From positions 248,001 through 312,000 of the forward strand of contig NZ_BPMK01000001.1 of the NCBI RefSeq assembly GCF_019656455.1: a DNA stretch of 64,000 bases, written 5' to 3'. Below, in pieces: positions 43,044 to 52,477 of the stretch. Each line of letters opens with the position of its first letter. Position 1 is the first letter of the stretch. Below the pieces are notes generated by a model. It had not been told where the DNA came from and did not search any database. It saw only the letters and a list, made by a program, of their open reading frames with translations. Made by a program: the position numbers and the translations under genes. The DNA comes from Noviherbaspirillum aridicola. Its GTDB lineage: Bacteria > Pseudomonadota > Gammaproteobacteria > Burkholderiales > Burkholderiaceae_D.

Positions 43044-45597
43044 ATTCGTCTCCCGATATCGGCCGGCAGAGGTAGTACCCCTGCGCCTGGTCGCAACCAA
43101 GCTCACGCAGATAGGCGAGCTCTTCCCGGCACTCGATACCCTCGGCGACGATCTCCAGGTTCAGCGCGCGGCCGAGCGCGATGATGGAATCCGTGACCGC
43201 CCGGCTGGCTTCATCCGTGAAAAGCCGGTGGATGAAAGTCTTGTCGACCTTGATCTTGTCCAGCGGAAGCTGGCTCAGGTAATTCAGGCTGGAGTAACCG
43301 GTGCCGAAATCGTCCAGCGCCACTTTCACGCCTTCGCCCCGCAGGCGCTGCAGCATGCCGACCGCGACCCGCAGGTCTTCCATCACGGCCGTCTCGGTCA
43401 GCTCGATCTGGATTTCCCCTGCGGGCACCCGCCCGGCCTTGATCGCGGCGAACAGGCTTTCCATGAACACGTTGTTGCGGAACTGCAGGGCGGACACATT
43501 GATCGCGATCGGAACCGGCGGCATGCCTTCACGGCGCCATTTCGCCAGCTGCCGGCAGACCTCGGCCAGTACCCATTCGCCAAGCTCCGCGATCAGCCCG
43601 CTCGACTCGGCGATCGGCACGAAGCGGTCGGGCGGCCAGGCGCCGTCGGCGAACCGCACCAGGGCTTCGACGCTGACGAGACGGCCGGTATGGATGTCGA
43701 CGACGGGCTGGTAGTGCAGGCAGAGCCCGTTCTCCCGCAAGGCCTGTTTCAGCACGCCTTCTATCTGCACATGGCTGCGCACTTTTTCCGCCACTTCCGG
43801 GGTATAGGACTGGACCTGGTTGCGCCCGCGCAGCTTGGCCTCGTACATCGCGGCGTCGGCATGACTGACGAGCGCATCGATGTCGGAAGCGTGAAGGGGA
43901 AACAGGCTGATGCCGATCGACGCGGACAGGCCGATTTCAAGCACGCCCACCCGGCACGGCGCCTGCAGCGCGTCGAGGATGTGGCGGGCGACGGCCTCCG
44001 GCTCCTGCCGCGGATCGAGGCCGGGAAGCAGGATGAGAAATTCATCGCCGCCGAGACGGAACACGATGTCCTCGCCGCGCACGCAGCGCTGCAGCCGGGA
44101 CGAGACCTCGCGCAGCACCGCGTCGCCGACCGCGTGCCCGTGCATGTCGTTGATCGGCTTGAAACGGTCGAGGTCGATGAAGGCCACCGCCACGGTTTCA
44201 CCCGCCCGACGTGCGCCCGCGAAAAGATGGCGCGCGTACTCGAACAGGAGCGCGCGGTTCGGCAGGCCGGTGAGCGGATCGTGCAGGGCGGCGTGCCGAG
44301 CGCTCTCTTCCGCCTTTCTGCGCTCGGTGTATTCGTGGCAGACCACCATCACCTCGTGCTGCGAGCCCGCCGGTCCGGGAAGGGGAACGCAGGTGACCAT
44401 CAGATTGCGCAGCGCCTCGCCGTCGGAGAAGGCCACGTCGTCCGACTGCGCGACTCCGCTCCGGAACGCCCGCTCCAGCGTGGGGCGCACGCTCGCGAGG
44501 AACAGGGAGCAGGACTCGTGATCCCTCCTGCCGATCAGGTCTTCCTTGCGCAGGCCGGTCTCCCGCAGCAGTGCCTCGTTGGCCGCGCGCACCCGCATGT
44601 TCCCGTCGTAGATGATCATTGGATCGGGAATGCTGTCGAAGGCGAGGCGCAGGCGCTCCTTGCCGATGCGGACCGCCGCCTCGGCCTGCCGCTGATACGT
44701 CACGTCGGTGACGGTCAGCACTGCCAGGGGCGAGTCATTGTGGTCGACCCTGACCATCCATCCGCTGAAGCGTCCGGTCCAGCGCCGCTGCGTCCCCTTG
44801 CGCTGCACCAGCAGTTCGACGCCGTTGACCGGCTCGCCGCGCAGCAGGTGCCGGACCGGCCAGTCGGCGGGAGGAACCCGCTTGCCCTCCGGATCGAATA
44901 CATCGAAAGTCTTGTCGAGGTCTTCCAGGCTGCCTGAAATCTCCTCCTGCCGCTGATAGCCGAAAAGCGCCATCGCGACCGAGTTCGCTTCCAGCACGTG
45001 GCCGCCGGCATCGAACACCAGGACGCCCTCGGACAGGGTTTCCAGGACCGCCTTCAGTCTTGCGCGGCTTCGTGCCAGCGCATCGACCGCGCGGCGCCGC
45101 TCATCGATATCCTTGACGACGGCGATGAAATACACCGGCCGCCCGTACTGGTCGCGCACCAGCGACACGGTGAGATGCCCCCACACCGTGCTTCCATCCT
45201 TGCGGATATACCGTTTCTCCAGGACATAGCTGTTCAGCTCGCCGGCAAGGACGGCGTTCAGTTTTTCGCGATCTCCGGCCAGGTCGTCGGGATAGGTCAC
45301 GTCCTGGAAGCTCTTGCCGAGCATTTCATCGGCGGCGTAGCCGAGCATCCGGCAGATATAGGGATTGACCCGCAGGAAAGTGCCGTCGGGAGCGACGTGC
45401 GCGATGCCGACGGCGGCCAGTTCGAAGGTGGAGCGGTACTCTGTCCTGGCCGCGTTGAGCAGGCTCTCCAGGCGTTCCTGGTTCCGCTTGTAGCGGGCGA
45501 TCTCGCCCTGGACATCGCATGCCTGCGCGTTCTCGGCCGCCGCGTGCAGAGCGGACGGCGCGGGCGGCTTTTCATGTGATGGCGTGGCGTCTTTCAT
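43009..45597 (-). CDS. PAS-GGDEF-EAL cyclic-di-GMP enzyme
   Basis: 862 residues, no membrane segment. Three PAS domains at about 50-170, 175-310 and 315-435, then GGDEF (440-600) and EAL (610-860). The cyclase site GGDEF is intact, with an inhibitory I-site RGED exactly five residues before it. The phosphodiesterase motifs EAL (SVEALVRF), ELTETAV, DDFGTGYSS, KVDKTFI and AEGIE are complete. Both activities may therefore be present and switched by the PAS sensors. Its 3' end overlaps the convergent methyltransferase gene. Confidence 0.93.
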   Translation of the reverse strand: MKDATPSHEKPPAPSALHAAAENAQACDVQGEIARYKRNQERLESLLNAARTEYRSTFELAAVGIAHVAPDGTFLRVNPYICRMLGYAADEMLGKSFQDVTYPDDLAGDREKLNAVLAGELNSYVLEKRYIRKDGSTVWGHLTVSLVRDQYGRPVYFIAVVKDIDERRRAVDALARSRARLKAVLETLSEGVLVFDAGGHVLEANSVAMALFGYQRQEEISGSLEDLDKTFDVFDPEGKRVPPADWPVRHLLRGEPVNGVELLVQRKGTQRRWTGRFSGWMVRVDHNDSPLAVLTVTDVTYQRQAEAAVRIGKERLRLAFDSIPDPMIIYDGNMRVRAANEALLRETGLRKEDLIGRRDHESCSLFLASVRPTLERAFRSGVAQSDDVAFSDGEALRNLMVTCVPLPGPAGSQHEVMVVCHEYTERRKAEESARHAALHDPLTGLPNRALLFEYARHLFAGARRAGETVAVAFIDLDRFKPINDMHGHAVGDAVLREVSSRLQRCVRGEDIVFRLGGDEFLILLPGLDPRQEPEAVARHILDALQAPCRVGVLEIGLSASIGISLFPLHASDIDALVSHADAAMYEAKLRGRNQVQSYTPEVAEKVRSHVQIEGVLKQALRENGLCLHYQPVVDIHTGRLVSVEALVRFADGAWPPDRFVPIAESSGLIAELGEWVLAEVCRQLAKWRREGMPPVPIAINVSALQFRNNVFMESLFAAIKAGRVPAGEIQIELTETAVMEDLRVAVGMLQRLRGEGVKVALDDFGTGYSSLNYLSQLPLDKIKVDKTFIHRLFTDEASRAVTDSIIALGRALNLEIVAEGIECREELAYLRELGCDQAQGYYLCRPISGDEFSAWYRRHGQA

Positions 45598-45798
45598 CGC
45601 GGTCCGTTTCGGTCATGGACGCAGGCGGAAGTCGCCTGCATCCATACACCGTAGCGCTTGGACCGCGCTTTGCCAGTAAAGTATGCAGCGGCCGGAGCGC
45701 GGCCGCGTGCCGCCGGCAATACTTCCTTTCCGCAAGCGATGCGCAACAGGCGCATGCCCGCCGGGGCGCGCACATCGCCCCGGCGCTTTCAGGCCCTG

Positions 45799-46908
45799 CT
45801 ACTTCTTGCCGCGGGTATCGAACACCGCCCGGCCGACCGCCGGGTCATCGATGAAAATGCCGTCGACCCCGGCCTCGAGAAATGCCCTGATCTCGGCGGC
45901 CAGGTTGCCGCGCGTCGACGGCGACTTCGGGTCGCCCAGGCGCAGGTTCGTCGGCAGGAAAGGATTTTCCGGACGGAAGGTATAGGGATGCACGAGCAGC
46001 TTCGCCGCATGCGCATCCTTCACGAGCGTGGTCGGCTGTCCGAGATTGCCGGCGGCGTCGCGCGGGATCACCATGTCCTTCGCCGGGCCGATTCCGTTTG
46101 CGTAGCTCGCCACTTCCAGCAGTCCCGCCGCGCTGGCGATGTCGCGGTAGCCGCGGCTGTCGCCCGACAAGCGGAAGTCTTCCGGCTGCCCGCTCGCCGA
46201 CAGCAGTTGCACCAGCGGCAGATCGGTCATGCCGCGCATCTCGCGCAGGTTGGACACTTCGAACGACTGGATGAACACCGGCGCATGCTTGCCGCGATAG
46301 CCGTTGGCATGCAGGGTATCGACCAGGCGCTTTTCAAGCGGCAATCCTATCGACTTGAAATAGCTCGGATGCTTGGTTTCCGGATAGATGCCGATGGTGC
46401 GCCGGGTCTCCTGCGACAGGCGCCTGGCGAGATCGATGATCTCCTGCAGCGTCGGGATCTCGAACTGGCCGTTGTACTGGGTGTTGGCCGGGCGGTTCGC
46501 GGGAATTCTTTCCCGTGCGCGCAGGGTCTTCAGTTCCGCGAGGGTGAAGTCTTCGGTGAACCAGCCGGTGATGGCGACGCCATCGATCGTCTTGGTGGTC
46601 TTGCGGCCGGCAAACTCGGGCCGGTCCGCGACGTCGGTGGTGCCGGAAATCTCGTTCTCGTGGCGGGCGACGAGCACGCCGTCGCGCGTGCTGACGAGGT
46701 CCGGCTCGATCACGTCGGCGCCGTCCTCGACCGCCTTGGTGTAGGCGGCCAGCGTATGCTCGGGCCGCAGCGCGCTCGCGCCGCGATGGCCGATCACGAG
46801 CATCTTGGGCAGGTGAGGATGCGGGACATTCATGTTAGTGCTCAAGGCCTGTGCCGGAAGGAGCGAGCAGGCGGATGCAAGCAAAACCGCGATCGAAGTC
46901 AGTTTCAT
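45799..46908 (-). CDS. glycerophosphodiester phosphodiesterase (GlpQ-like)
   Basis: 369 residues with a signal peptide (1-21, ending AQA). The catalytic set is visible: H41-R42 in IGHRGASALRPEHT, E68 and D70 in IEPDLVSTRDG, and H83 in VARHENEISG. IGIYPETKHP adds another metal-site glutamate. Periplasmic GlpQ enzymes release glycerol-3-phosphate from deacylated phospholipids. Length fits the ~360-residue GlpQ group. It is a single gene between two signalling genes. Confidence 0.9.
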   Translation of the reverse strand: MKLTSIAVLLASACSLLPAQALSTNMNVPHPHLPKMLVIGHRGASALRPEHTLAAYTKAVEDGADVIEPDLVSTRDGVLVARHENEISGTTDVADRPEFAGRKTTKTIDGVAITGWFTEDFTLAELKTLRARERIPANRPANTQYNGQFEIPTLQEIIDLARRLSQETRRTIGIYPETKHPSYFKSIGLPLEKRLVDTLHANGYRGKHAPVFIQSFEVSNLREMRGMTDLPLVQLLSASGQPEDFRLSGDSRGYRDIASAAGLLEVASYANGIGPAKDMVIPRDAAGNLGQPTTLVKDAHAAKLLVHPYTFRPENPFLPTNLRLGDPKSPSTRGNLAAEIRAFLEAGVDGIFIDDPAVGRAVFDTRGKK

Positions 46909-47008
46909 GCAAGTTTCCTTGTGCCGTGGGAGGAGGGCTCATTGTGGTCCAGGCTTGTTACGGGATGATGTCAAAGAGTTACCGTCATGGCGGCGCATGC
47001 CCTCGTTC

Positions 47009-48808
47009 TCAGGCGGCCAGCGCATCGAGCAGACGCTGCGCGAGCACGGGCTTGAACAGGCAGGGCACGCCGCTGGCCTTGATCGCGGCGATGCGCTGCG
47101 GGGCTGTCTCCCCCGTTACCAGCAGGGTGCGCACGTTCGGCGTGTCGGCACGCACCTGCAGCAGGAAATCCAGGCCGCTGCGCTCGCCCGGCAAGCGGAA
47201 ATCCGCCACCACCGCATCCACCGCCTGCTGCCGCCAGAGCCGCTCGGCATGCTCGACGCTGGCGGCGGTGAGCACTTCGCAGCCGTAGGACCGCAACAGG
47301 CTCGCGAGTGCTTCGCGGCTGTCCGGCTCGTCGTCTAGGACCAGCACGTGCGCCGGCAGCGCGCCATGGAAAGGCATATCCTGCCGCTGTCCGGCCCCGC
47401 AGGTGCCGCCCCGGCCCGCGTGCACGTTCGCACGCGGCACCCAGACCCTGAATCGCGTCCCCCGGCCGGGCTGGGAATCGAGCGCGACCGGATGCGCAAG
47501 CAGCTCCGACAGCCGCTTGACGATGGACAGTCCGATGCCCAGTCCGCGGCGCCGGTCCCGCTCCGGATTGCCCAGCTGGTAGAACTCGTCGAACACGAGG
47601 TCGTGATACTGCTGCGGAATGCCGATGCCGGTGTCGACGATCTCGAAGCGCACCCGTTCATCCTTGCCCGCCGCCTGCACGCGGGCCGCGACCAGCACGC
47701 CGCCGCGTTCCGTGTACTTGAGCGCATTGTCAATCAGGTTGCCCAGCAGGCGCTCGAGCAGTTGCGGATCGCTGAGAACGGCCAGGTCGCCCGGCGCGCG
47801 CAGGCGCAGTTGCAGGCCTTTCTCCTGCGCGCGCCCGGCGAATGTCGTGTGTAGCGACATGAAAAGCTCATGCACGCTGAGCGCCTCCAGGCGGGGCTGC
47901 ACCGCGCCGGCATCGAGTCTCGAAACGTCCAGCATCGCGTCGAGCGACTGGGAAAGCATGGCGACGGAATTGCCGAGCTGGTCCACCGTCTGCGCGCGCG
48001 CGGGGTCGGTCTCGGACCGCTGCAGCACGGAGGTGAACAGCGAGATCGCATGCAGCGGCTGACGCAGGTCGTGACTGGCGGATGCAAGGAAGCGGCTTTT
48101 CTCGCGGTTGGCCTCTTCGACCAGCGCCACCTGCTGCGCCAGGCGGCGCGCGAGATCCTCCTTTTCGAAGCGCACGTTGAGCGCTTCTTCCAGCAGGTGC
48201 GCCTGCTGGAAGGTCCACTTGAGTATGATCGCCAGGAACTGCGCCAGGCCCAGGGCGAGAATCCACTGCACCACGCCGCCCGCCCACACCAGCGCTGAAA
48301 TCAGCCCCAGGCCGGCGGGCAGGATGAAGACCGCCGTGGTGCGCCGATGCGAGGCCAGCATCGCGGCCCCGGTCGAAATCGCCGCCACGATGAAGGTCGA
48401 CATCAGCGCGACGTAGCCCGGCTCGTCGAAGGGCATGACTACCCACGGCGTGGCGCCCCAGTAGCAGCCGAACACGAAGAGATAGACGGTGCGGCGGGCC
48501 AGCATCGGGGCCAGCTCATGGTCCTCGATCGGACCGCGCTCGTTGAGCTTCCGGGTCTCGAGATAATTGAACCCCTTCAGCAGGTACAGGATGGCGCACC
48601 ATGCGACGATCGCCGCCGACGGACGATGCATGTAAAAGATCGCCAGCATCGAGGTCGCGAACGGCAGGGAGTAGAGAGTCCGCGCGGGGCTGCCCCGCTG
48701 CAGCAGCAACTCCAGCTTGACGCGGCGCCCGGCGCTGGACAGCTTGCCCGACGCCGCGGCCCGGCTCTGGATCAGACGCTGAAAGAACGATCCGACGGAT
48801 GTTTGCAT
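47009..48808 (-). CDS. hybrid membrane histidine kinase with receiver domain
   Basis: 599 residues. Residues ~45-200 hold about six membrane helices, presumably the sensor. A coiled-coil linker leads to the phospho-acceptor in SASHDLRQPLHA (His near 245), then the ATPase N, G1 and G2 boxes: NLIDNALKYT, VDTGIGIP, GLGIGLSIVKR. The C-terminal receiver has LVLDDEPDS, phospho-acceptor Asp in VVADFRLPG, VTGE and FKPV. The HDLRQPLHA variant belongs to a group of hybrid kinases whose receiver may feed back. No response regulator is adjacent. Confidence 0.92.
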   Translation of the reverse strand: MQTSVGSFFQRLIQSRAAASGKLSSAGRRVKLELLLQRGSPARTLYSLPFATSMLAIFYMHRPSAAIVAWCAILYLLKGFNYLETRKLNERGPIEDHELAPMLARRTVYLFVFGCYWGATPWVVMPFDEPGYVALMSTFIVAAISTGAAMLASHRRTTAVFILPAGLGLISALVWAGGVVQWILALGLAQFLAIILKWTFQQAHLLEEALNVRFEKEDLARRLAQQVALVEEANREKSRFLASASHDLRQPLHAISLFTSVLQRSETDPARAQTVDQLGNSVAMLSQSLDAMLDVSRLDAGAVQPRLEALSVHELFMSLHTTFAGRAQEKGLQLRLRAPGDLAVLSDPQLLERLLGNLIDNALKYTERGGVLVAARVQAAGKDERVRFEIVDTGIGIPQQYHDLVFDEFYQLGNPERDRRRGLGIGLSIVKRLSELLAHPVALDSQPGRGTRFRVWVPRANVHAGRGGTCGAGQRQDMPFHGALPAHVLVLDDEPDSREALASLLRSYGCEVLTAASVEHAERLWRQQAVDAVVADFRLPGERSGLDFLLQVRADTPNVRTLLVTGETAPQRIAAIKASGVPCLFKPVLAQRLLDALAA

Positions 48809-48974
48809 GAATACTCGCCGGGCGCGCCGGGCTGGGTTGTCGATGCGGCGGCCGGTGCAGGACGGTCTGTTCAGGCGAGAGAGGCAAAAACAGGCGTTGC
48901 GGCGGCGCAGCCGGGAACCGGCATTTTATCCCTGTTGGCTCCCGTGCAAGAGAGCAATTCGGCGGCCCCGCCGG

Positions 48975-49445
48975 TCAGGCGAAATTCTTCTCCGCCCATT
49001 CCGAGGCAGTCTGGCGGTTCAGCCTGAACGTCGGCGCGACGCGCTTCTCGGCGATCGCCTCGCCGTGCTCGTCCAGCGCCCTGAGCACCGCGTAGGGTTC
49101 GTAATCGTCGGGCACGATGGTGAGCGTGACGGTCAGCGAGGCGTCGCCGACGGAAATGCCGACGCTCTTGTTGAGCGATGCCTGCAGCTGCTGCTCGTGG
49201 CGGCGCAAGACTTCGGATGCCGTCTTGACCAGGGTCGAGAAGGCGCCGGCATCGAGCGGTTTCGGATTCTTCTTGTCGCGTCCCATGGTCCAGGGGCCGA
49301 CCAGCGCCGGCTCGGACTCGCCGTCCTTGTACATGGCGACCGCCCAGCCTTCGTCATCCTCGTTCTTGATGACGCGCGCGGTCCAGCCGTCGTCCTTCCA
49401 GAGTCGGTCCTGGTGGATGGGAAGATCGGAATCGGGATCGGACAT
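48975..49445 (-). CDS. conserved hypothetical protein
   Basis: 156 residues from the ATG at 49445. Soluble, mixed fold: IHQDRLWKDDGWTARVIKNED, WAVAMYKDGESEPALVGPW, then a helical stretch (LVKTASEVLRRHEQQLQASL) and a beta-rich domain ending in RQTASEWAEKNFA. I have seen similar unnamed proteins in Burkholderiales; function unknown. Longer in-frame extensions run antisense through the neighbouring gene and are rejected. Confidence 0.68.
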   Translation of the reverse strand: MSDPDSDLPIHQDRLWKDDGWTARVIKNEDDEGWAVAMYKDGESEPALVGPWTMGRDKKNPKPLDAGAFSTLVKTASEVLRRHEQQLQASLNKSVGISVGDASLTVTLTIVPDDYEPYAVLRALDEHGEAIAEKRVAPTFRLNRQTASEWAEKNFA

Positions 49446-49485
49446 GGCGGGGACGGCAAGACAGGAAAGGAAGCGGGCATTATAC

Positions 49486-49527
49486 GGAAGCCGCGCGTCC
49501 TCGGCGGGAAGCCGCGCGTCCTCGGCG
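49486..49527. repeat. 21-base tandem duplication
   Basis: Two identical 21-base units, each beginning GGAAGCCGCGCG and ending CTCGGCG, sit end to end between two divergent start codons (49445 and 49600). It may be a slippage product or a doubled regulator site. Confidence 0.8.
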
Positions 49528-49599
49528 GGGATGGGCCGAAACAAATGGGCGGGCCGCGGCAAAGCGCGTAGACTGGGCCGCTTCAGACCGGGAGCAGAC

Positions 49600-49854
49600 A
49601 TGACGCAAGACGAGATACTGGAGATGTTCCGGCACGAGGCGGCCGGGTTGCCGCCAGAAGCAACACCCGCCCACGAAACCATCCTCGTGCTGGCCGATCT
49701 CCTGGCGGAATCGCGCGGCAGACTGTCCAAGGAGAACTTCGAGACGCTGGTGCACGTCGGCGCGGTCCTGTACAGGGCGGGAGCAGAGCAATTCAATGCC
49801 CGGCAGGACGTGGCGGACATCATGCAGCATTCCGCCAGACCGCAGAACGAGTGA
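49600..49854 (+). CDS. 84-residue hypothetical protein
   Basis: ATG at 49600 with GGAGC upstream. Soluble and helical (LEMFRHEAAGLPPEATPAHE; ETLVHVGAVLYRAGAEQF), no known motif. It is divergent from the 48975-49445 gene and convergent with the 49873-50589 gene, 18 bases away. Family not recognised. Confidence 0.6.
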   Translation: MTQDEILEMFRHEAAGLPPEATPAHETILVLADLLAESRGRLSKENFETLVHVGAVLYRAGAEQFNARQDVADIMQHSARPQNE

Positions 49855-49872
49855 GTCCGTGGCGCCCCGAGC

Positions 49873-50589
49873 TCAGTGCCGCGGCTGTCCCGCGCGCTCC
49901 ACGGCTTCGCGTGCCGGCGCGGGCATGCGGTCCAGCGCAGCCTGGAACAGCGACGCGACCGCCTCGTGTATGTCGGGCCGCTTGTGCCGCTCTTCCACCT
50001 GACGCTGAACCTCGCTGCGGATATCGGCGAACAGTGCCGCGCCGAACGAAGGATAGCGCTGCGGCAGCGATGCCAGGAAACTGCTTGCCGCCTCGACACG
50101 CTGCGCGCGATGGGCTTCGCGCTGCGACGCGAAAATCGCCGCGTCTTCCTCATTCAGGATGGTGAAACGGCCCTGCTTGTCCCGCTCGATCTCGGCGGCG
50201 ACCATTTCCGCGCACCGGTCTGCGATCCGCAGAGACAGTCTCGACGTGAATTCCCGGGCCGCGTCGCCGTCCGATCGCAGGAGCGCGAGGATGTCATCGC
50301 CGGATTCCGCCTCCAGTTCGTCATGCAGGCGGCCGGCCCTGTCCTTCGCCTCGGGATCGAGTCCGGCTGCCAGCACATCGGCCGCGCATTCGGCGCCATA
50401 TGCCTGCAGGGCCGCCACTGCGGCGCGCTGCGCCGCCGGGACCGAGTCGTCCCTGGCCTTTTTCAGGCCGGCGAGGGCGGAGTCGGCGCTCGATGCGTCG
50501 GAGACGACGGCAATGAGCGCCGCGGCCAGTTCGTCGGCCACGGCGGACTGATCGATCGATTGCAGGGAAGGTTCGGATCGCATGTTCAT
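49873..50589 (-). CDS. hypothetical helical protein
   Basis: 238 residues from the ATG at 50589 (or 236 from 50583), with GGGA upstream. Rich in Ala, Asp, Glu and Arg and probably all-helical: AVADELAAALIAVVSDASSA, DILALLRSDGDAAREFTSRL, FTILNEEDAAIFASQREA. No membrane segment or catalytic motif. It has HEAT-like alternation of short helices, but I cannot confirm repeats. Function unknown. Confidence 0.6.
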   Translation of the reverse strand: MNMRSEPSLQSIDQSAVADELAAALIAVVSDASSADSALAGLKKARDDSVPAAQRAAVAALQAYGAECAADVLAAGLDPEAKDRAGRLHDELEAESGDDILALLRSDGDAAREFTSRLSLRIADRCAEMVAAEIERDKQGRFTILNEEDAAIFASQREAHRAQRVEAASSFLASLPQRYPSFGAALFADIRSEVQRQVEERHKRPDIHEAVASLFQAALDRMPAPAREAVERAGQPRH

Positions 50590-51057
50590 GGTGTCCCATT
50601 GGTTGATGCTGCGTGAGGCGCTTCGCCGGGTGTCTGATTGACGTGGCAGGGTGGCTTTGGTTCGGAGAAGGCCGCGATGAACGCCGCGCCAAGGTTTCAC
50701 CGCGGTCATGCGCCACCGAAAAAAACGCGAGGTCATGCGGCGTGCCGGGGCGAACGAGTATCTCGGGCAATTTTATTTTTCAGCCAATTCAAACCGAAGC
50801 GGCTTCTTGCTGTCATACTGGCAGCAACTCGACGGCGCCTGCATCGTTCATCAACCACATCCCTGCCGGCCGCGAGTTTTCCTCCAAGACCTCCTGCGGA
50901 CGAATCCCCTCCACATACCGGTGTTGTACCAGGAACCACCGCACCGGTGCCCGCGCAGGCGACGCCGGCATCCGCTCGCCGCGTAACGACTTGCGGTACG
51001 ACTTCAGCGATCGGGGCGCATGCGCCGCCCGCCGCTCAACCCAATCAGGAAAACATC
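50590..51057. other. gene-free stretch between divergent genes
   Basis: No supported gene and no strong promoter found. Base composition is slightly AT-rich around 50760-50830, which probably holds the promoters of the flanking divergent genes. Confidence 0.5.
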
Positions 51058-51336
51058 ATGACAAGCACAACAACCCAGCCGCGCCTCACCCAGGACGGCA
51101 TACTCTTCAGCGTGACCGTCGAATCCGTCCGCCGGAATTGCGTCGTCACGCGCGACGCCCTGCAGACGCTGTCGCAGCTGAAATCCATGGACGACGCAGG
51201 AGGCGGCCTGCTCGGCATCTTTCATGCGTATGAAGCGAAGATCAGCGGCGTCGCCAGGCGGCTCGTCGGCGCAAGGGTGGCGGGCAACCCGCTGCTCATG
51301 AACAAGGCGACCTTCAGCGCGCCGCATACCGACTAG
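51058..51336 (+). CDS. small hypothetical protein, DUF1488-like pattern
   Basis: 92 residues from the ATG at 51058, with AGGAAA upstream. DGILFSVTVESVRRNCVVTR then ALQTLSQLKSMDD, and HAYEAKISGVARRLVGARV recall the DUF1488 fold (short beta element, then two helices), but the match is weak. Cytoplasmic. The next gene downstream is convergent. Confidence 0.55.
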   Translation: MTSTTTQPRLTQDGILFSVTVESVRRNCVVTRDALQTLSQLKSMDDAGGGLLGIFHAYEAKISGVARRLVGARVAGNPLLMNKATFSAPHTD

Positions 51337-51422
51337 CAGCGCGTCCGCGTTCCTTCCACGCCGGACCGATCACGCCACTGTGCAACGGTTTCCGTAGCAT
51401 CGGTCCCATCCGGCGTCGAAAG

Positions 51423-52220
51423 TCACGCGCCGGGATTCCGGCCGCTGACTTGCACCCACTGAAAGCCTTCGTGCTTGCTGATTGCGGCGATCTCGATCGG
51501 TCCGCCGACTATCTTCGGCCGCGACACCGAGAACTTGATGAAGCCTATCGTCGTCTCCACCAGATAGCGGGCGAGGTCGATCGCGTCCTGCAGGGGCATC
51601 GCCTCGATGAAGAGCAGTTCGTACAGCTCGGGAACGAGGCTTTCGCGCAGCCTGGCGGCATCCTCTTCGCTCATGCCCTGCCGCACGACGATCTCGTTGA
51701 ACCGGGTCCCCAGCCCGAATACCAGGCGGTCCAGCGCTTCATACTCGCCGTCCCAGCGCAGACCGAACTCCTGTTCCGCCTGTATGCATGACGGCGCGGG
51801 GCAGTGCTCGCCCATCATGTTGACTTCCCAGACCTCCGCCAGCGGACGTCCCGCCGAATAACCGCATATCCGCACCTTGGTCCATGTGGTCGCGCCGTGC
51901 GGCACCGCCTTCTCTTCAAAGAGAAACTGCCGCAGGCGCGACGCGATGCCCTCGACGTCGTAATTGCCTGCATCGATGCGCCAGTCCGCATGGTCGGCGT
52001 CGTGCCCGCTGAAACGCCGGCCGAGGTCCTTGAGCAGCGTCGCCACCGACTCGTTGCCGATGCCTCCCGCGCCCGTCACCATCGCGGCGACCGGCAGGTC
52101 CTCGCGCAGATGGATGATCTTGCGCGAACTGTTGTAGACCATGCCGCTTGCGAAGGAGCTCGCACTGTCGGTGGCCATGACCACGCCGTCGTTGATCTTT
52201 ACCGATACCAGCACCGTCAC
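51423..52220 (-). CDS. proteasome-type Ntn hydrolase, stand-alone
   Basis: 265 residues from a GTG at 52220. The GTG is followed at once by ACG, so removal of Met exposes Thr1, giving TVLVSVKINDGVVMATDSAS. Counting from Thr1, D17 (ATDS) and K33 (SSRKIIHL) fall exactly at the catalytic positions of HslV and proteasome beta subunits, and AAMVTGAGGIGNES aligns with the conserved glycine turn. A good ribosome site, AAGGAAG, lies six bases before the GTG, whereas the ATG at 52253 has none. No HslU, ATPase or other ring component is nearby. It may belong to the Anbu or BPH groups or to an unnamed family. Confidence 0.75.
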   Translation of the reverse strand: MTVLVSVKINDGVVMATDSASSFASGMVYNSSRKIIHLREDLPVAAMVTGAGGIGNESVATLLKDLGRRFSGHDADHADWRIDAGNYDVEGIASRLRQFLFEEKAVPHGATTWTKVRICGYSAGRPLAEVWEVNMMGEHCPAPSCIQAEQEFGLRWDGEYEALDRLVFGLGTRFNEIVVRQGMSEEDAARLRESLVPELYELLFIEAMPLQDAIDLARYLVETTIGFIKFSVSRPKIVGGPIEIAAISKHEGFQWVQVSGRNPGA

Positions 52221-52226
52221 GATAGT

Positions 52227-52233
52227 CTTCCTT
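52227..52233 (-). promoter_or_regulatory. ribosome binding site that fixes the GTG start
   Basis: AAGGAAG on the minus strand, six bases from the GTG at 52220. It selects a start that leaves the predicted catalytic threonine directly after the initiator methionine. Confidence 0.75.
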
Positions 52234-52477
52234 TCCGCCTGATCCCATTTCATGTCAGACGGAGCCGCAAGGGGATCGTTCTTTACCCGGCGCCATGCAG
52301 GGAAGGACGTCGCGCAACGGTTCCCTCGCACGCATGATCCAGATCGAAGATCGTGCAGTCTGACAATCTGTTACGAGATGGACAGAACACCGGCGCATCA
52401 ACAGGAGTCGATTGAAGGTATCCCTGTGACGTGATTTCTGTTCAGGGAGCACCCTGTATTTCGTTTGGAGGAATCAT

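Noticed and set aside
43021-44937. 638-residue plus-strand open frame opposite the PAS-GGDEF-EAL gene
   Set aside because: Shadow of a gene with complete active-site motifs.
49446-50153. Upstream extension of the 48975-49445 gene to 392 residues
   Set aside because: The extra part is antisense to the 49600 gene and crosses the tandem repeat; the ATG at 49445 begins a sensible protein.
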